DNA from: Bernardetiaceae bacterium
GTDB lineage: Bacteria > Bacteroidota > Bacteroidia > Cytophagales > Thermoflexibacteraceae
Direction: 5' to 3'
NCBI GenBank assembly: GCA_025056255.1
Contig: JANWVT010000008.1
Coordinates: 62,001-126,000 of the forward strand
DNA length: 64,000 nt
The translations under genes and the position numbers were made by a program. The notes beneath the pieces are model-generated. The model made no database searches. It had not been told where the DNA came from and saw only the letters and a program-made list of their open reading frames with translations. Below, one piece after another: positions 1 to 9,055 of this stretch; positions within the stretch are counted from its first letter, which is position 1, and each line of letters starts with the position of its first letter.

Positions 1-1
1 G

Positions 2-409
2 GAACGTCCGGCACGCTTGCAGGAGAAGGTATTTACTAAACTATTTGAAATAGCAGAAATAGCCCGCTACGAACCGCAAGAACGCAATATCTATCAAGCA
101 AGTTTAAAGATTCTCTGGGACTGGAATGCTACTATGGAAACCTATATCAAAGAAGGGTACGAGCAAGGAATGCAGGAAGGCATGGAAAAAGGTATCCAGC
201 AGGGTATTCAGCAGGGTATTCAGCAGGGTATTCAGCAGGGTATCCAGCAGGGTATCCAGCAGGGTATTCAGCAAGGTATTTTAGAAGAAAAGAAGCAGTT
301 GATAAAAAAATGTTTTCTTAAAGGGATGAGTGCCACCGATACAGCCGAACTTGTAGAAATGTCAATTGACGAAATAATCCAGATATTTGATGAGCTTCGT
401 CGCTTGTAG
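2..409 (+). CDS. Rpn/PD-(D/E)XK nuclease family transposase-like protein, C-terminal part (5' end outside window)
   Basis: The frame is open from the first bases of the window, so only the C-terminal 135 residues or so are present. The stretch with KLFEIAEIARY, then a Gln/Gly-rich EGYEQG..EGMEKG helix, is the typical tail of Bacteroidota Rpn-type recombination-promoting nucleases (PDDEXK_2 family); the catalytic nuclease domain lies upstream, outside the window. The middle carries seven GIQQ repeats encoded by a 12-bp tandem repeat (191-274), followed by a charged helix and a short helical C-terminus. The family is linked to RecA-independent DNA recombination and is often patchily distributed. 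Family assignment is from the tail only; whether the complete gene is intact cannot be judged here. Confidence 0.75.
   Translation, partial: ERPARLQEKVFTKLFEIAEIARYEPQERNIYQASLKILWDWNATMETYIKEGYEQGMQEGMEKGIQQGIQQGIQQGIQQGIQQGIQQGIQQGILEEKKQLIKKCFLKGMSATDTAELVEMSIDEIIQIFDELRRL
191..274 (+). repeat. 12-bp coding tandem repeat, 7 copies (GIQQ)
   Basis: Seven in-frame copies of a 12-bp unit, ggtatYcagcaR, encode GIQQ seven times. Copies differ only by synonymous changes (att/atc, cag/caa). Because the unit is a multiple of three, copy-number change would lengthen or shorten the protein without a frameshift. Confidence 0.95.
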
Positions 410-442
410 CTGTTGCCCAACTTCTCCACCAAATAAAAAACC

Positions 443-450
443 TATCTTTG
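443..450 (+). promoter_or_regulatory. Bacteroidota-type -7 element upstream of leuS
   Basis: TATCTTTG matches the Bacteroidota -7 consensus TAnnTTTG exactly and lies 31 bp before the leuS start codon. No TTG at the usual spacing is seen upstream (the nearest is 27 bp away), so only the -7 box is supported. Confidence 0.5.
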
Positions 451-481
451 CGCTTCAAAAATAGGTAAATACCTTCTTGCT

Positions 482-3292
482 ATGGCATTGGAATACAACC
501 ACCGAGAGATTGAAGCCAAATGGCAACGCTACTGGCGTGAAAATAATATCTACAAAACTTATAACGATACTACTCAACCTAAGTACTACGTGTTGGACAT
601 GTTTCCTTACCCATCCGGAGCGGGGCTACACGTAGGTCATCCGTTAGGCTATATCGCATCCGACATTGTGGCGCGTTTCAAACGCCTCAAAGGTTTCAAC
701 GTATTGCATCCAATGGGCTTTGACTCTTTCGGTCTGCCAGCCGAGCAATATGCCATCGATACTGGGCAACACCCTGCCGTTACAACAGCAAAAAACATTG
801 AGACTTTTAAAAAACAGCTCAACAAAATTGGTTTTTGCTACGACTGGGAGCGCGAAGTACAAACCTCCTCACCCGATTACTATCGCTGGACGCAGTGGAT
901 TTTTATGCAGATTTTTAATTCATGGTATGACTTTGCTGATCCTGCTAACAAAGGGCGAGGAAAAGCCAAGCCAATTAGCGAACTAATTGCTATTTTTGAA
1001 AAAGAAGGCAACTTGAACGTTCAGGCAGCTTGCGATGAAGATACGCCGACATTTACCGCCGCAGATTGGAACGCCATGAGCGAGCCACAACAACAAGAAA
1101 TACTTTTGAAATATCGCCTTACCTATCTTGCCGACGAATGGGTAAACTGGTGCCCTGCATTAGGCAGCGTGCTGTCTAACGATGAAGTGAAAGACGGTGT
1201 GAGCGAACGTGGCGGATATCCCGTAGAACGCAAAAAAATGCGCCAATGGATGATGCGTATCACTGCTTATGCCGAGCGGCTACTGCAAGATTTGGAAGAG
1301 GTGCAGTTTTCTGAATCACTTAAAGAAATGCAGCGCAACTGGATTGGCAAGTCCGTAGGCGCAGAAGTGAGTTTTGAACTGGAAGGGCATCAAGGGCAAT
1401 TCATCAAAGTTTACACTACCCGCTTAGATACTATCTATGGTGTAACTTTCATGGTGCTTGCCCCTGAGCATGAGTTGGTGGCAAAATTGGTAACGCCCGA
1501 CCGCTACGAAGAAGTAATGGCATATGTGGAAAAAGCCAAAAACCGTTCCGAACGCGAGCGCATGGCAGATACTAAAACCGTTTCGGGTGTATTCACGGGT
1601 AGCTATTGCATCAATCCATTCAACGGCGAAAAAGTGCCAATATGGCTGGCAGATTACGTGCTGGCAGGCTACGGCACAGGGGCGGTGATGGCTGTACCCA
1701 GCGGCGACCAGCGCGACTGGATATTTGCCAAACACTTTGGGCTGCCTATTGTGCAAATATTAGATGCACAACAAAACCTCGACAAACAAGCTGATGCCAC
1801 CAAAGAAGGACGCTACATTAACTCGGGCATGATTAATGGATTGACCTATGCTGAAGCCATGCCCAAATTATTAGCTTTTCTACAAGAAAAAGGCATCGGC
1901 AAAGCCAAAGTGAACTACAAGATGCGCGATGCAGTCTTCAGTCGTCAGCGCTATTGGGGCGAACCTGTGCCTGTTTATTTTGATGAAAACAATATCCCGC
2001 GCCTAATTGAAGAGAGCGAGCTGCCGCTGCTGTTGCCCGAAATTGACGAGTACAAACCAACCCCAACAGGTGAGCCGCCCTTGGGACGCGCCACCAATTG
2101 GAAATACCACAAAAATGGCAAAGAATACCGCTACGAACTCAGCACTATGCCCGGATGGGCAGGTAGCAGCTGGTATTTCTTGCGCTACATGGACGCCAAG
2201 AACGACCAAGCATTTGCCTCTCGCGAAGCCATTGACTATTGGAATCAAGTAGATTTGTATGTAGGCGGCACCGAGCATGCTGTTGGGCATTTGCTCTATT
2301 CTCGTTTCTGGCACAAATTCCTCTTTGACCGTGGCTATGTTGGCTACCATGAGCCATATAAAAAGTTGCTTAATCAGGGGAAAATTCAGGGGCGTTCCAG
2401 CATAGTTTACAAACTCAAAAATGAAAACAAGTTTGTTTCCAAAAGCTTGAAAGACCAATACGGCGAAGTGGTAGCCCTGCATGCGCCTATCAACATTGTG
2501 GAAAATGATGTGCTGGACATAGCAGCCTACAAACAGTTCCGCCCTGAATACGCTAATGCCGAATTTATCACCGAAGACGGTAAGTTTATCTGCGACGAGC
2601 TTGTAGAGAAAATGTCCAAATCCAAATACAACGTGGTAAACCCCGATGAGGTAGTAGAACGCTATGGAGCAGATACGCTGCGCCTCTACGAAATGTTCTT
2701 AGGACCGATTGAAGCCGATAAGCCTTGGAACACGCACGGTATTGAGGGGGTTTATAAGTTTTTGCGCAAACTCTGGCGCTTGTTCTTCGACGAAAAAGGC
2801 AATTTTATTGTTACTAATGACGAGCCAACAGTAGCAGAACTCAAAATATTGCACAAAACCATCAAAAAAGTTGAAGACGATATCGAAAACTTTTCTTTTA
2901 ACACAACGGTTAGCCAACTGATGATTTGTGTAAATGAACTGAGTAGCCTGAAATGCCACAAAGCAGCCATTCTAAACGACCTGTTGATCATTCTCTCGCC
3001 TTATGCGCCACACATTGCCGAAGAGTTGTGGGCAAAAATGGGGCACACATACAGCATTGTTACAGCGCAATATCCACAGTGGAATGCAGCTTATTTAGTA
3101 GAATCAGTAATTGAATATCCTATTTCCATCAATGGAAAAGTACGCGGTCAGTTGCAACTAGGGGCAAACCTCTCCCCACAAGAGATTGAACAACAAGTAC
3201 TCTGTTCCGAAATTGTCAAAAAATATACCGAAGGCAAGTCCCCTAAAAAGGTAATTGTAGTTCCTAAGAAAATTGTAAACGTTGTTTTGTAA
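482..3292 (+). CDS. leuS: leucine--tRNA ligase
   Basis: Class I aminoacyl-tRNA synthetase that charges tRNA-Leu in the cytoplasm. The HIGH-type motif is HVGH at residues 50-53 after PYPSGAG, and the KMSKS loop is at residues 710-714. The CP1 editing domain carries TTRLDT and GTGAVMAVP. At 936 residues it is longer than the enterobacterial enzyme (about 860); the extra length includes an insert just before KMSKS, as in other Bacteroidota LeuRS. The start ATG follows a good -7 promoter box. The MFS gene begins six bases after the stop, so leuS, the MFS gene and nadD probably form one transcript. Confidence 0.97.
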   Translation: MALEYNHREIEAKWQRYWRENNIYKTYNDTTQPKYYVLDMFPYPSGAGLHVGHPLGYIASDIVARFKRLKGFNVLHPMGFDSFGLPAEQYAIDTGQHPAVTTAKNIETFKKQLNKIGFCYDWEREVQTSSPDYYRWTQWIFMQIFNSWYDFADPANKGRGKAKPISELIAIFEKEGNLNVQAACDEDTPTFTAADWNAMSEPQQQEILLKYRLTYLADEWVNWCPALGSVLSNDEVKDGVSERGGYPVERKKMRQWMMRITAYAERLLQDLEEVQFSESLKEMQRNWIGKSVGAEVSFELEGHQGQFIKVYTTRLDTIYGVTFMVLAPEHELVAKLVTPDRYEEVMAYVEKAKNRSERERMADTKTVSGVFTGSYCINPFNGEKVPIWLADYVLAGYGTGAVMAVPSGDQRDWIFAKHFGLPIVQILDAQQNLDKQADATKEGRYINSGMINGLTYAEAMPKLLAFLQEKGIGKAKVNYKMRDAVFSRQRYWGEPVPVYFDENNIPRLIEESELPLLLPEIDEYKPTPTGEPPLGRATNWKYHKNGKEYRYELSTMPGWAGSSWYFLRYMDAKNDQAFASREAIDYWNQVDLYVGGTEHAVGHLLYSRFWHKFLFDRGYVGYHEPYKKLLNQGKIQGRSSIVYKLKNENKFVSKSLKDQYGEVVALHAPINIVENDVLDIAAYKQFRPEYANAEFITEDGKFICDELVEKMSKSKYNVVNPDEVVERYGADTLRLYEMFLGPIEADKPWNTHGIEGVYKFLRKLWRLFFDEKGNFIVTNDEPTVAELKILHKTIKKVEDDIENFSFNTTVSQLMICVNELSSLKCHKAAILNDLLIILSPYAPHIAEELWAKMGHTYSIVTAQYPQWNAAYLVESVIEYPISINGKVRGQLQLGANLSPQEIEQQVLCSEIVKKYTEGKSPKKVIVVPKKIVNVVL

Positions 3293-3298
3293 AAGCCG

Positions 3299-4489
3299 AT
3301 GCCCAATGCACCCCGAACGACCGTATTCCTGCTGGCAGCGGTCAACTTTACCCACATCATGGACTTCATGATTATGATGCCGCTTGGCGACATATTGATG
3401 CGCAGTTTTCACATAGAGCCACAGCAATTTTCCATTATGGTGTCCGCATATACGCTTTCAGCAGGGATTTCAGGATTTTTGGGTGCATTTATTATTGACC
3501 GATTCGACCGCAAAAACTTTCTAATTGCCCTATACGGAGGCTTTTTAGTAGGAACGATTGCCTGTGGCTTAGTAGATAGTTACATCCCTATGGTAATTGC
3601 ACGAGCAGTAACAGGCATATTCGGCGGAGTGATTGGGTCATTGGTGATGGCAATCGTAAGCGACTTGTATCCTTGGGAACAGCGCGGCAGAGCCATGGCT
3701 CTGCTTTCTGCTTCTTTTTCGGTGGCTTCGGTAGTGGGAGTTCCTTTCGGGTTATGGATGGCTGACAAGATGGGCTGGCCTGCTCCTTTTCTTTTCTTAG
3801 GGGCTTTGGGTTCGGCGCTGGCAGCTATTTTGTGGAATGTGCTGCCTGCTATGCGGGCACATTTAGCTGTGCAGAAACCTGTTGTAAACCCATTACGCCT
3901 TTTGCAGACCATTGCCCAAGACCGCAACCAACGCTTGGGGTTAGCCATGACCTTCTCACTTATTCTCAGCCAAATGATTATGATTCCCTTCATTGCCCCT
4001 TACATGATTCGCAATGTGGGGCTTAGCCAATCGCAAATCCCTTTGATTTACCTATTCGGAGGAATTGCCACTATTTTTTCTGCACAAATTGTAGGTAGGC
4101 TAACCGACAAAATTGGGGTGAAGAAAGTGTTTGCTGTTGGTATGCTGCTTTCTTTTATTCCTATTGTAGCTATTACCAACTTGCCTCCGGTGCCCGTATA
4201 TGTTGCCCTAATTGCTACTACTTGCTTTTTTATTTTTATTAATAGCCGCATGGTTCCAGCACAAACTATGATTTCGGGAGTGGTAGGAAAAGAAAGACGC
4301 GGCAGTTTTATGAGCATCAATGCCAGTGTAATGCAAATGGGCTCGGCAGTAGGGGCATTTTTAGCAGGGTTGTTAGTACACGAAGGAACTACAACTCGCT
4401 TAGAAGGTTTTTACTGGGTAGGCATAGTGTCGGTTGCGGTTAGCCTTATTTGCCTACTTATTGCGCCGCGGTTAAAATTTGTTGGGTAG
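3299..4489 (+). CDS. MFS transporter
   Basis: A 396-residue integral membrane protein with about twelve hydrophobic segments, as expected for the major facilitator superfamily. The cytoplasmic loop between helices 2 and 3 carries DRFDRKN, a motif A variant, and a helix 5 region GVPFGLWMADKMGW resembles the drug/arabinose-efflux type (AraJ/DHA1-like). Substrate cannot be read from the sequence. It lies 6 bp after leuS and 6 bp before nadD, which suggests co-transcription rather than a shared function. Confidence 0.88.
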   Translation: MPNAPRTTVFLLAAVNFTHIMDFMIMMPLGDILMRSFHIEPQQFSIMVSAYTLSAGISGFLGAFIIDRFDRKNFLIALYGGFLVGTIACGLVDSYIPMVIARAVTGIFGGVIGSLVMAIVSDLYPWEQRGRAMALLSASFSVASVVGVPFGLWMADKMGWPAPFLFLGALGSALAAILWNVLPAMRAHLAVQKPVVNPLRLLQTIAQDRNQRLGLAMTFSLILSQMIMIPFIAPYMIRNVGLSQSQIPLIYLFGGIATIFSAQIVGRLTDKIGVKKVFAVGMLLSFIPIVAITNLPPVPVYVALIATTCFFIFINSRMVPAQTMISGVVGKERRGSFMSINASVMQMGSAVGAFLAGLLVHEGTTTRLEGFYWVGIVSVAVSLICLLIAPRLKFVG

Positions 4490-4495
4490 ATAGTT

Positions 4496-5068
4496 ATGAA
4501 AATCGGTTTGTTTTTTGGCTCTTTTAACCCTATTCACATCGGACATCTCATTATAGCAAATACCATAGCCGAAAGTTCTGATTTTTCGCAAGTGTGGTTT
4601 GTTGTTTCGCCGCACAACCCCTTCAAGCAAAGCAGCACACTGCTTCACGAGCAAGACCGCATGGAAATGGTGCGCATTGCCATTGCCGACAACTACAAGC
4701 TAAATGCTACCGATATTGAATTCCGAATGCCACGACCCAGTTATACGATTGATACACTAACCTACCTGAGTGAGAAATACCCCCACCATGAGTTCCGCGT
4801 TATTATTGGGCAGGATAACTTAGATAACTTTACTAAGTGGAAAAACTATCGAAAAATTCTGGAATATTACGGACTGATTGTATATCCGCGTTATGGTGCC
4901 AGTTTCTCTCCACTTATGGAGCATCCTAACGTAACAATAGTAGAAGCACCTATGATTGATATTTCTGCTACTTTTATCCGCGACTGCATCAAAAAAGGAC
5001 GCAGCATTCAGTACTTGGTACATCAAGACGTATTGCATTACATCAAAGGCAAAAAATTATATCTGTAA
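4496..5068 (+). CDS. nadD: nicotinate-nucleotide adenylyltransferase
   Basis: Transfers AMP from ATP to nicotinate mononucleotide to give deamido-NAD, a late step of NAD synthesis. The nucleotidyltransferase signature GSFNPIHIGHL is at residues 8-18, containing the HIGH-like HIGH at 14-17, and the second ATP-binding motif ISATFIR is near residue 156. At 190 residues the length is normal for bacterial NadD. It is the last gene of the probable leuS-MFS-nadD unit. Confidence 0.95.
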   Translation: MKIGLFFGSFNPIHIGHLIIANTIAESSDFSQVWFVVSPHNPFKQSSTLLHEQDRMEMVRIAIADNYKLNATDIEFRMPRPSYTIDTLTYLSEKYPHHEFRVIIGQDNLDNFTKWKNYRKILEYYGLIVYPRYGASFSPLMEHPNVTIVEAPMIDISATFIRDCIKKGRSIQYLVHQDVLHYIKGKKLYL

Positions 5069-5112
5069 TCATTTGGCAAATAGGTTCTATTCCACAGAAA
5101 AAGCGCTTAAAT

Positions 5113-5131
5113 TTGGATGTATTGCATCCAA
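5113..5131. other. Short perfect inverted repeat after nadD
   Basis: TTGGATG and CATCCAA flank a 5-base loop in the short spacer after nadD. No T-tract follows, so it is not a standard intrinsic terminator. It overlaps an alternative upstream ATG (5117) of the next gene, one reason to prefer the ATG at 5138. Confidence 0.4.
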
Positions 5132-5137
5132 TCGTAC

Positions 5138-7207
5138 ATGAGAAAGCCTTATTTTTTGCCAATAATGCTGCTTGCTTGTTTGCTACACCTATTGGTAAAA
5201 GGCAAGTCTCGCACTTGGGTACTGGAAGTGGGAGCCTCACAAGTTGATTTAGTACCCTATGCACTGGTTTTAAAAGATAGCTCTGGCAAATTAACCTGGC
5301 AGCAGGTGAAAGCAATGGACTTTGGTCTTCCTGACGAAAGAGGCTTATATTTTCCACATCATAACAATTGCATATATTGGATAAAGCTAACCATTCACAA
5401 CCCGTATCAGGTACCTGTCAACCGTTTTTTGCAGATTCACAATCCAACGATTAATCGAATTGGCTGGTATGTAGTACAAAAAGACAAGCTCTTAGAAGAG
5501 CGCCAAACAGGCGACGCCTTGCCTTTTTATACTCGCCCTGTTCAAAATAATTATTTCATTTTCCCAATTACGCTGCCAGCCAATAGCACAACAGAGTTTT
5601 TTCTGCGGATTGATACGGAAAGTGATGCAGTTAATCTGCCTTTGGTTTTATGGGAGGCGCGTTCGCTTTTGGAAAGCATTCAGCAAGAGCGCTGGATATT
5701 TGGGCTATTCTATGGCATCTTGCTGTTTACCATTGTTTTCCATCTGTTTTTGTTTTACAAACTCAACGACACAACCATTCTTTACTACATTGGCTACGTG
5801 CTGGGCTTAGGCGGATTTATGTTGTGTATGGACGGGCTGGCAGCGCAATATCTGCTTCCCAATCTTCCAGCATTAGCAAACAGTTTGCTGCCGTTTAGTG
5901 CATCGTTTGGCGGGGTTTGTTTAATGATATTTTCACGTAAGTATTTAGGTAGAGAAAACCTCCCTGTTTGGTCGCGTTGGTCGCTGTTGGCAGTTGGGTT
6001 GTTATGTGCGTTGCTGATGCCTTTTTGCTTTGGCTCTAACGAAGTGATTACCTATGCTATTATTGCCGCCTCTGTTATTATTCCCATATGTAGCATAGTT
6101 GCAGTAGTAGCAGGGATAGTAGCCTACCGTACAGACCCCTTGCGGGCAAAATATTTTACTACGGCATTTATTTTTCTGATGGGTGGTGTGGTGCTTATTG
6201 CAATAAAAGGTTTCGGATTAGCCTTAGGACAATGGAATGAACATGGGCTAAAATTAGGCGTTGCTACTGAAGTAGTCATTTTTGCCTTTGCTATTACGGT
6301 GCGCTTCAAGCAAATGGAAGAGCGTACGCAAGCCTTGGCGCTTAGCCATCTGCAGAACCTGAATCGGATGAAAGATGACTACAACCGGAGCTTGCAGGAA
6401 GAGGTAGCGCGTCGCACAGCCGAACTGAGCACTGCTAATCAAAAACTTACTGACAGTATCCGCTATGCCAAGCGATTGCAGCAGGCAGTATTACACAGTC
6501 AAGCAGACCTTCTCCAAATATTCCCCAATAGTGCTGTTTTAGACCTGCCCCGCGATATTGTCAGCGGCGATTTCTTTTGGGTAGAAAACATGGGCAGCAA
6601 GAAAATATTGTCGGTAGTAGATTGTACCGGGCACGGCGCCCACGGCGCATTTATGTCTATTCTGGGTTGCCGATTATTTAATGAAATAGCCGAACAAGTT
6701 GTCACAGAATGCCCTGCTGAGTGGCTTATGCACTTAGACCGCCGCTTTCGCCGCATTTTGCTGGGCGATCAAGACGAAGAACTACATGCTGCCAGTATGG
6801 ATGTTGCGCTACTGGCTTACGACGAGGCTGCATGCGTAGTAGAATATGCAGGGGCACGTCGTCCACTCTATCTGTTTCGCAACGGCATATTGCAAGTGTA
6901 TAAAGGAAGTCCGTTTGCCATAGGCGGTACCCTGTCGAACAAACATAGTTCGCCCTTGTTTCAAAAGCAGCGGATAGAAGTACAACCCGGCGACATACTA
7001 TATCTGTTCAGCGATGGATATGCAGACCAGTTTGGCGGGCAACCAGAGCGCAAACTAACCTTAGAGCGTTTCAGGCAAATACTAACAACGATTCACCGCG
7101 TCGATATCCGTCAGCAAGCAGAGCTATTGAAATACAACTTGACCGAATGGCAACAGACCTTGCCACAAACAGATGATATTTTGGTTATTGCCTTGGCAAT
7201 TTCTTAG
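5138..7207 (+). CDS. 7TM-DISM sensor with SpoIIE-type serine phosphatase domain
   Basis: A membrane signalling protein of 689 residues. It begins with a signal peptide, followed by a periplasmic 7TMR-DISMED2-like domain (about 30-165), seven transmembrane helices (about 185-390), a coiled-coil linker (about 400-450) and a PP2C/SpoIIE phosphatase domain with SGDFFW, DCTGHG and LFSDGYADQFGG metal-binding motifs. Such proteins typically dephosphorylate anti-sigma-factor antagonists or STAS proteins in response to an outside signal. An in-frame ATG at 5117 would add seven residues; 5138 gives a cleaner signal peptide (MRKPYFLPIMLL). The signal and partner are unknown. The stop overlaps the convergent DUF6150 gene by four bases. 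Confidence 0.9.
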   Translation: MRKPYFLPIMLLACLLHLLVKGKSRTWVLEVGASQVDLVPYALVLKDSSGKLTWQQVKAMDFGLPDERGLYFPHHNNCIYWIKLTIHNPYQVPVNRFLQIHNPTINRIGWYVVQKDKLLEERQTGDALPFYTRPVQNNYFIFPITLPANSTTEFFLRIDTESDAVNLPLVLWEARSLLESIQQERWIFGLFYGILLFTIVFHLFLFYKLNDTTILYYIGYVLGLGGFMLCMDGLAAQYLLPNLPALANSLLPFSASFGGVCLMIFSRKYLGRENLPVWSRWSLLAVGLLCALLMPFCFGSNEVITYAIIAASVIIPICSIVAVVAGIVAYRTDPLRAKYFTTAFIFLMGGVVLIAIKGFGLALGQWNEHGLKLGVATEVVIFAFAITVRFKQMEERTQALALSHLQNLNRMKDDYNRSLQEEVARRTAELSTANQKLTDSIRYAKRLQQAVLHSQADLLQIFPNSAVLDLPRDIVSGDFFWVENMGSKKILSVVDCTGHGAHGAFMSILGCRLFNEIAEQVVTECPAEWLMHLDRRFRRILLGDQDEELHAASMDVALLAYDEAACVVEYAGARRPLYLFRNGILQVYKGSPFAIGGTLSNKHSSPLFQKQRIEVQPGDILYLFSDGYADQFGGQPERKLTLERFRQILTTIHRVDIRQQAELLKYNLTEWQQTLPQTDDILVIALAIS

Positions 7208-7545
7208 CGCTTGTTGCAGCCTGCATATAACTCGCGGTCAGTGAAGTAAACTACGAAGTCTGCTACGTTGCGGTCTTGCACGTAGGCAATACTGTAGTGC
7301 GCAAACCCGCGCTTATCAGTAAAATACCAAAACCCGGGTTTATCGGCAAAGAGCGGATTGGTCTCCCGAAAAACGATTACGTGAGCATTAAACTCGTTTT
7401 CTTTTTCTACAAATACGCGAAACGTTGCCAAATAGGGGTCTTTTTCTACATAAATTTGACCGAAAACATCACAAGGTGTTGGGCGAGGTGTTGTAAGCCC
7501 TACTAACCATAACCACAGAATAAATAGGAGGTTCATCTGCTTCAA
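7204..7545 (-). CDS. DUF6150 family secreted protein
   Basis: A 113-residue protein with an N-terminal signal peptide (hydrophobic LLFILWLWLVGL). The body has the repeating pattern VFGQIYVEKDPYLATFRVFV, NPLFADKPGFWYF, DKRGFAHYSIAY and ADFVVYFTD that I recognise as DUF6150. It is a small, presumably periplasmic or surface beta-rich protein with two cysteines, one in PCDVFG and one at the end in AGCNKR, that could form a disulfide. Function unknown. It converges on the sensor phosphatase and overlaps its stop codon. Confidence 0.7.
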   Translation of the reverse strand: MKQMNLLFILWLWLVGLTTPRPTPCDVFGQIYVEKDPYLATFRVFVEKENEFNAHVIVFRETNPLFADKPGFWYFTDKRGFAHYSIAYVQDRNVADFVVYFTDRELYAGCNKR

Positions 7546-7973
7546 TTTTTTATTTCTCTCTCGTGGCGTAACACTATGTCAACGTCAATTGAGTACAACT
7601 TTTTGTCATATTTACTAACAAAAGTTGTGTAAATTTATAGCAATTTAACCGATTTTGTACGCATCATCATCCAACAGATTTAAAAATCTGCTGGGCTTAC
7701 TTACAAGCAAGTATATTGTTAAAACGGGCAGATTAGGCAAATGTTTAAATCTGCGTAGATATTGTAAACACCTAAATAAAAGCGCATTGTTTCATCTGCT
7801 TGGTAAGCAGTATTTTGCAAATAGAAAATACAAAAATGGAAAATTAGCTGCAATAGTATATTTCTGTTGTTTATGGTGCACATACAACAATTAGTTGTTT
7901 GTAATATGCACACAATGGCAATAGCACTACGGCAGTTTGCCAGTTGCACCTAATCACGTTGTTTAGCGTCAAA
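7546..7973. other. 428-bp spacer without a convincing gene
   Basis: An A+T-rich spacer between two minus-strand genes. Small open frames exist but have no family resemblance or coding character. Two inverted repeats are visible: 7671-7694 (CCAACAGATT against AATCTGCTGG, one mismatch) and 7728-7754 (GCAGATT against AATCTGC with a 13-base loop). They share the core CAGATT/AATCTG and could compete with each other for pairing. Neither has a T-tract. Confidence 0.5.
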
Positions 7974-8888
7974 TTATTTTTGTTCAAATAAGCCCTGCGC
8001 CCTGTTAGGATAGTCAGTAATAATACCATCCACACCCATTTTGGCGAGTTTTTGCATGGTATCAAAATCATTTACTGTCCAAGGAATAATTTTGATGCCT
8101 TCCCGCTGACCGTATTCAATAAGAGAAGAAGTTACGAGCAAATGGTAAGGGCTATACACATCTGGTTTGAAACCAAGTTCTTTGATAGCGTTTTCGTAGA
8201 AAGGATTTTTGGCAACTAACAATGCAACAGTAATGTTGCTGTCCATTTTGTGCAGCGCTTGTAAAGTGCGCACGTCAAACGACTGAATACAAGTGCGCTC
8301 CGCAATGCCTTTTTCCTTAACTACTTGGTATACCAAGCTCATAAACTCCTGCGGCTCAGGATGATAGATATTGTCTGTTGTGGGTTCCAGTTTAGTTTCG
8401 ATGTTGTAGCGAGGTGGTTGTAACCCTTTTTCGCGTGCATATTTTTCGGTAGCATCTATCAAATCGGCAAGCAGGGGTTTGAAGGCTGTCATTTTCTGTT
8501 GCTCTGGAAAATCCGGATTGCCCATACTGCCACAGTCGCAGCGGGCAATGCTATCGTAGTTCATTTGATACAAGTTGTAGCTTCTTCCTTCTGCTTCTGT
8601 AATAGGCTTTCCTTCTGGATTCTTGCAGATTTTGTAGTTTAAAAATGGTTCATGCGAAACTACTACTTTTTTGTCTTTACTAATTACCACATCTAACTCC
8701 AAAGTATTGACGCCGCAATCCAATGCTTTGAGCATAGAAGGAATGGTATTTTCTGGCACAAGTCCACGCGCGCCGCGATGTCCTTGTAAGTCAAATTGCT
8801 CACGAGGCTTTTGCATATCAGGTGACTGGCATTGGGTAAACAAAGGCAGCACTGTTACAACCAATAAGCTAAGCATTAAACGTTTCAT
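7974..8888 (-). CDS. glycerophosphodiester phosphodiesterase, lipoprotein
   Basis: Hydrolyses glycerophosphodiesters to glycerol 3-phosphate and an alcohol. A lipoprotein signal peptide ends at Cys20 (LFTQC), placing the enzyme on a periplasmic membrane face. Catalytic-site motifs of the GDPD TIM barrel are present: HRGARG with His37, PENT with Glu46, ELDV with Glu64 and Asp66, and His79 in VSHEP. The C-terminal part has IPWTVND and DGIITDYP. At 304 residues the length is normal. It stands alone, with a spacer on each side. Confidence 0.93.
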   Translation of the reverse strand: MKRLMLSLLVVTVLPLFTQCQSPDMQKPREQFDLQGHRGARGLVPENTIPSMLKALDCGVNTLELDVVISKDKKVVVSHEPFLNYKICKNPEGKPITEAEGRSYNLYQMNYDSIARCDCGSMGNPDFPEQQKMTAFKPLLADLIDATEKYAREKGLQPPRYNIETKLEPTTDNIYHPEPQEFMSLVYQVVKEKGIAERTCIQSFDVRTLQALHKMDSNITVALLVAKNPFYENAIKELGFKPDVYSPYHLLVTSSLIEYGQREGIKIIPWTVNDFDTMQKLAKMGVDGIITDYPNRAQGLFEQK

Positions 8889-9055
8889 AGTTTGTTATTT
8901 TTCTAAACGGGGTAAAGATACCCGCTGTATGCTTATCAGTGTAGTGCAAGCAACAGATTTAGCATCAAATTAATGTAGCGCCAACCATCAAGATTTATAA
9001 TAAGGAGTTTTGTTTAAAAAAATTAGGCAAAATCTTAAACAATTTACAAGCACAA

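Noticed and set aside
7655-7894. A 79-codon frame in the spacer after the DUF6150 gene
   Set aside because: No conserved features; region is A+T-rich with hairpins.
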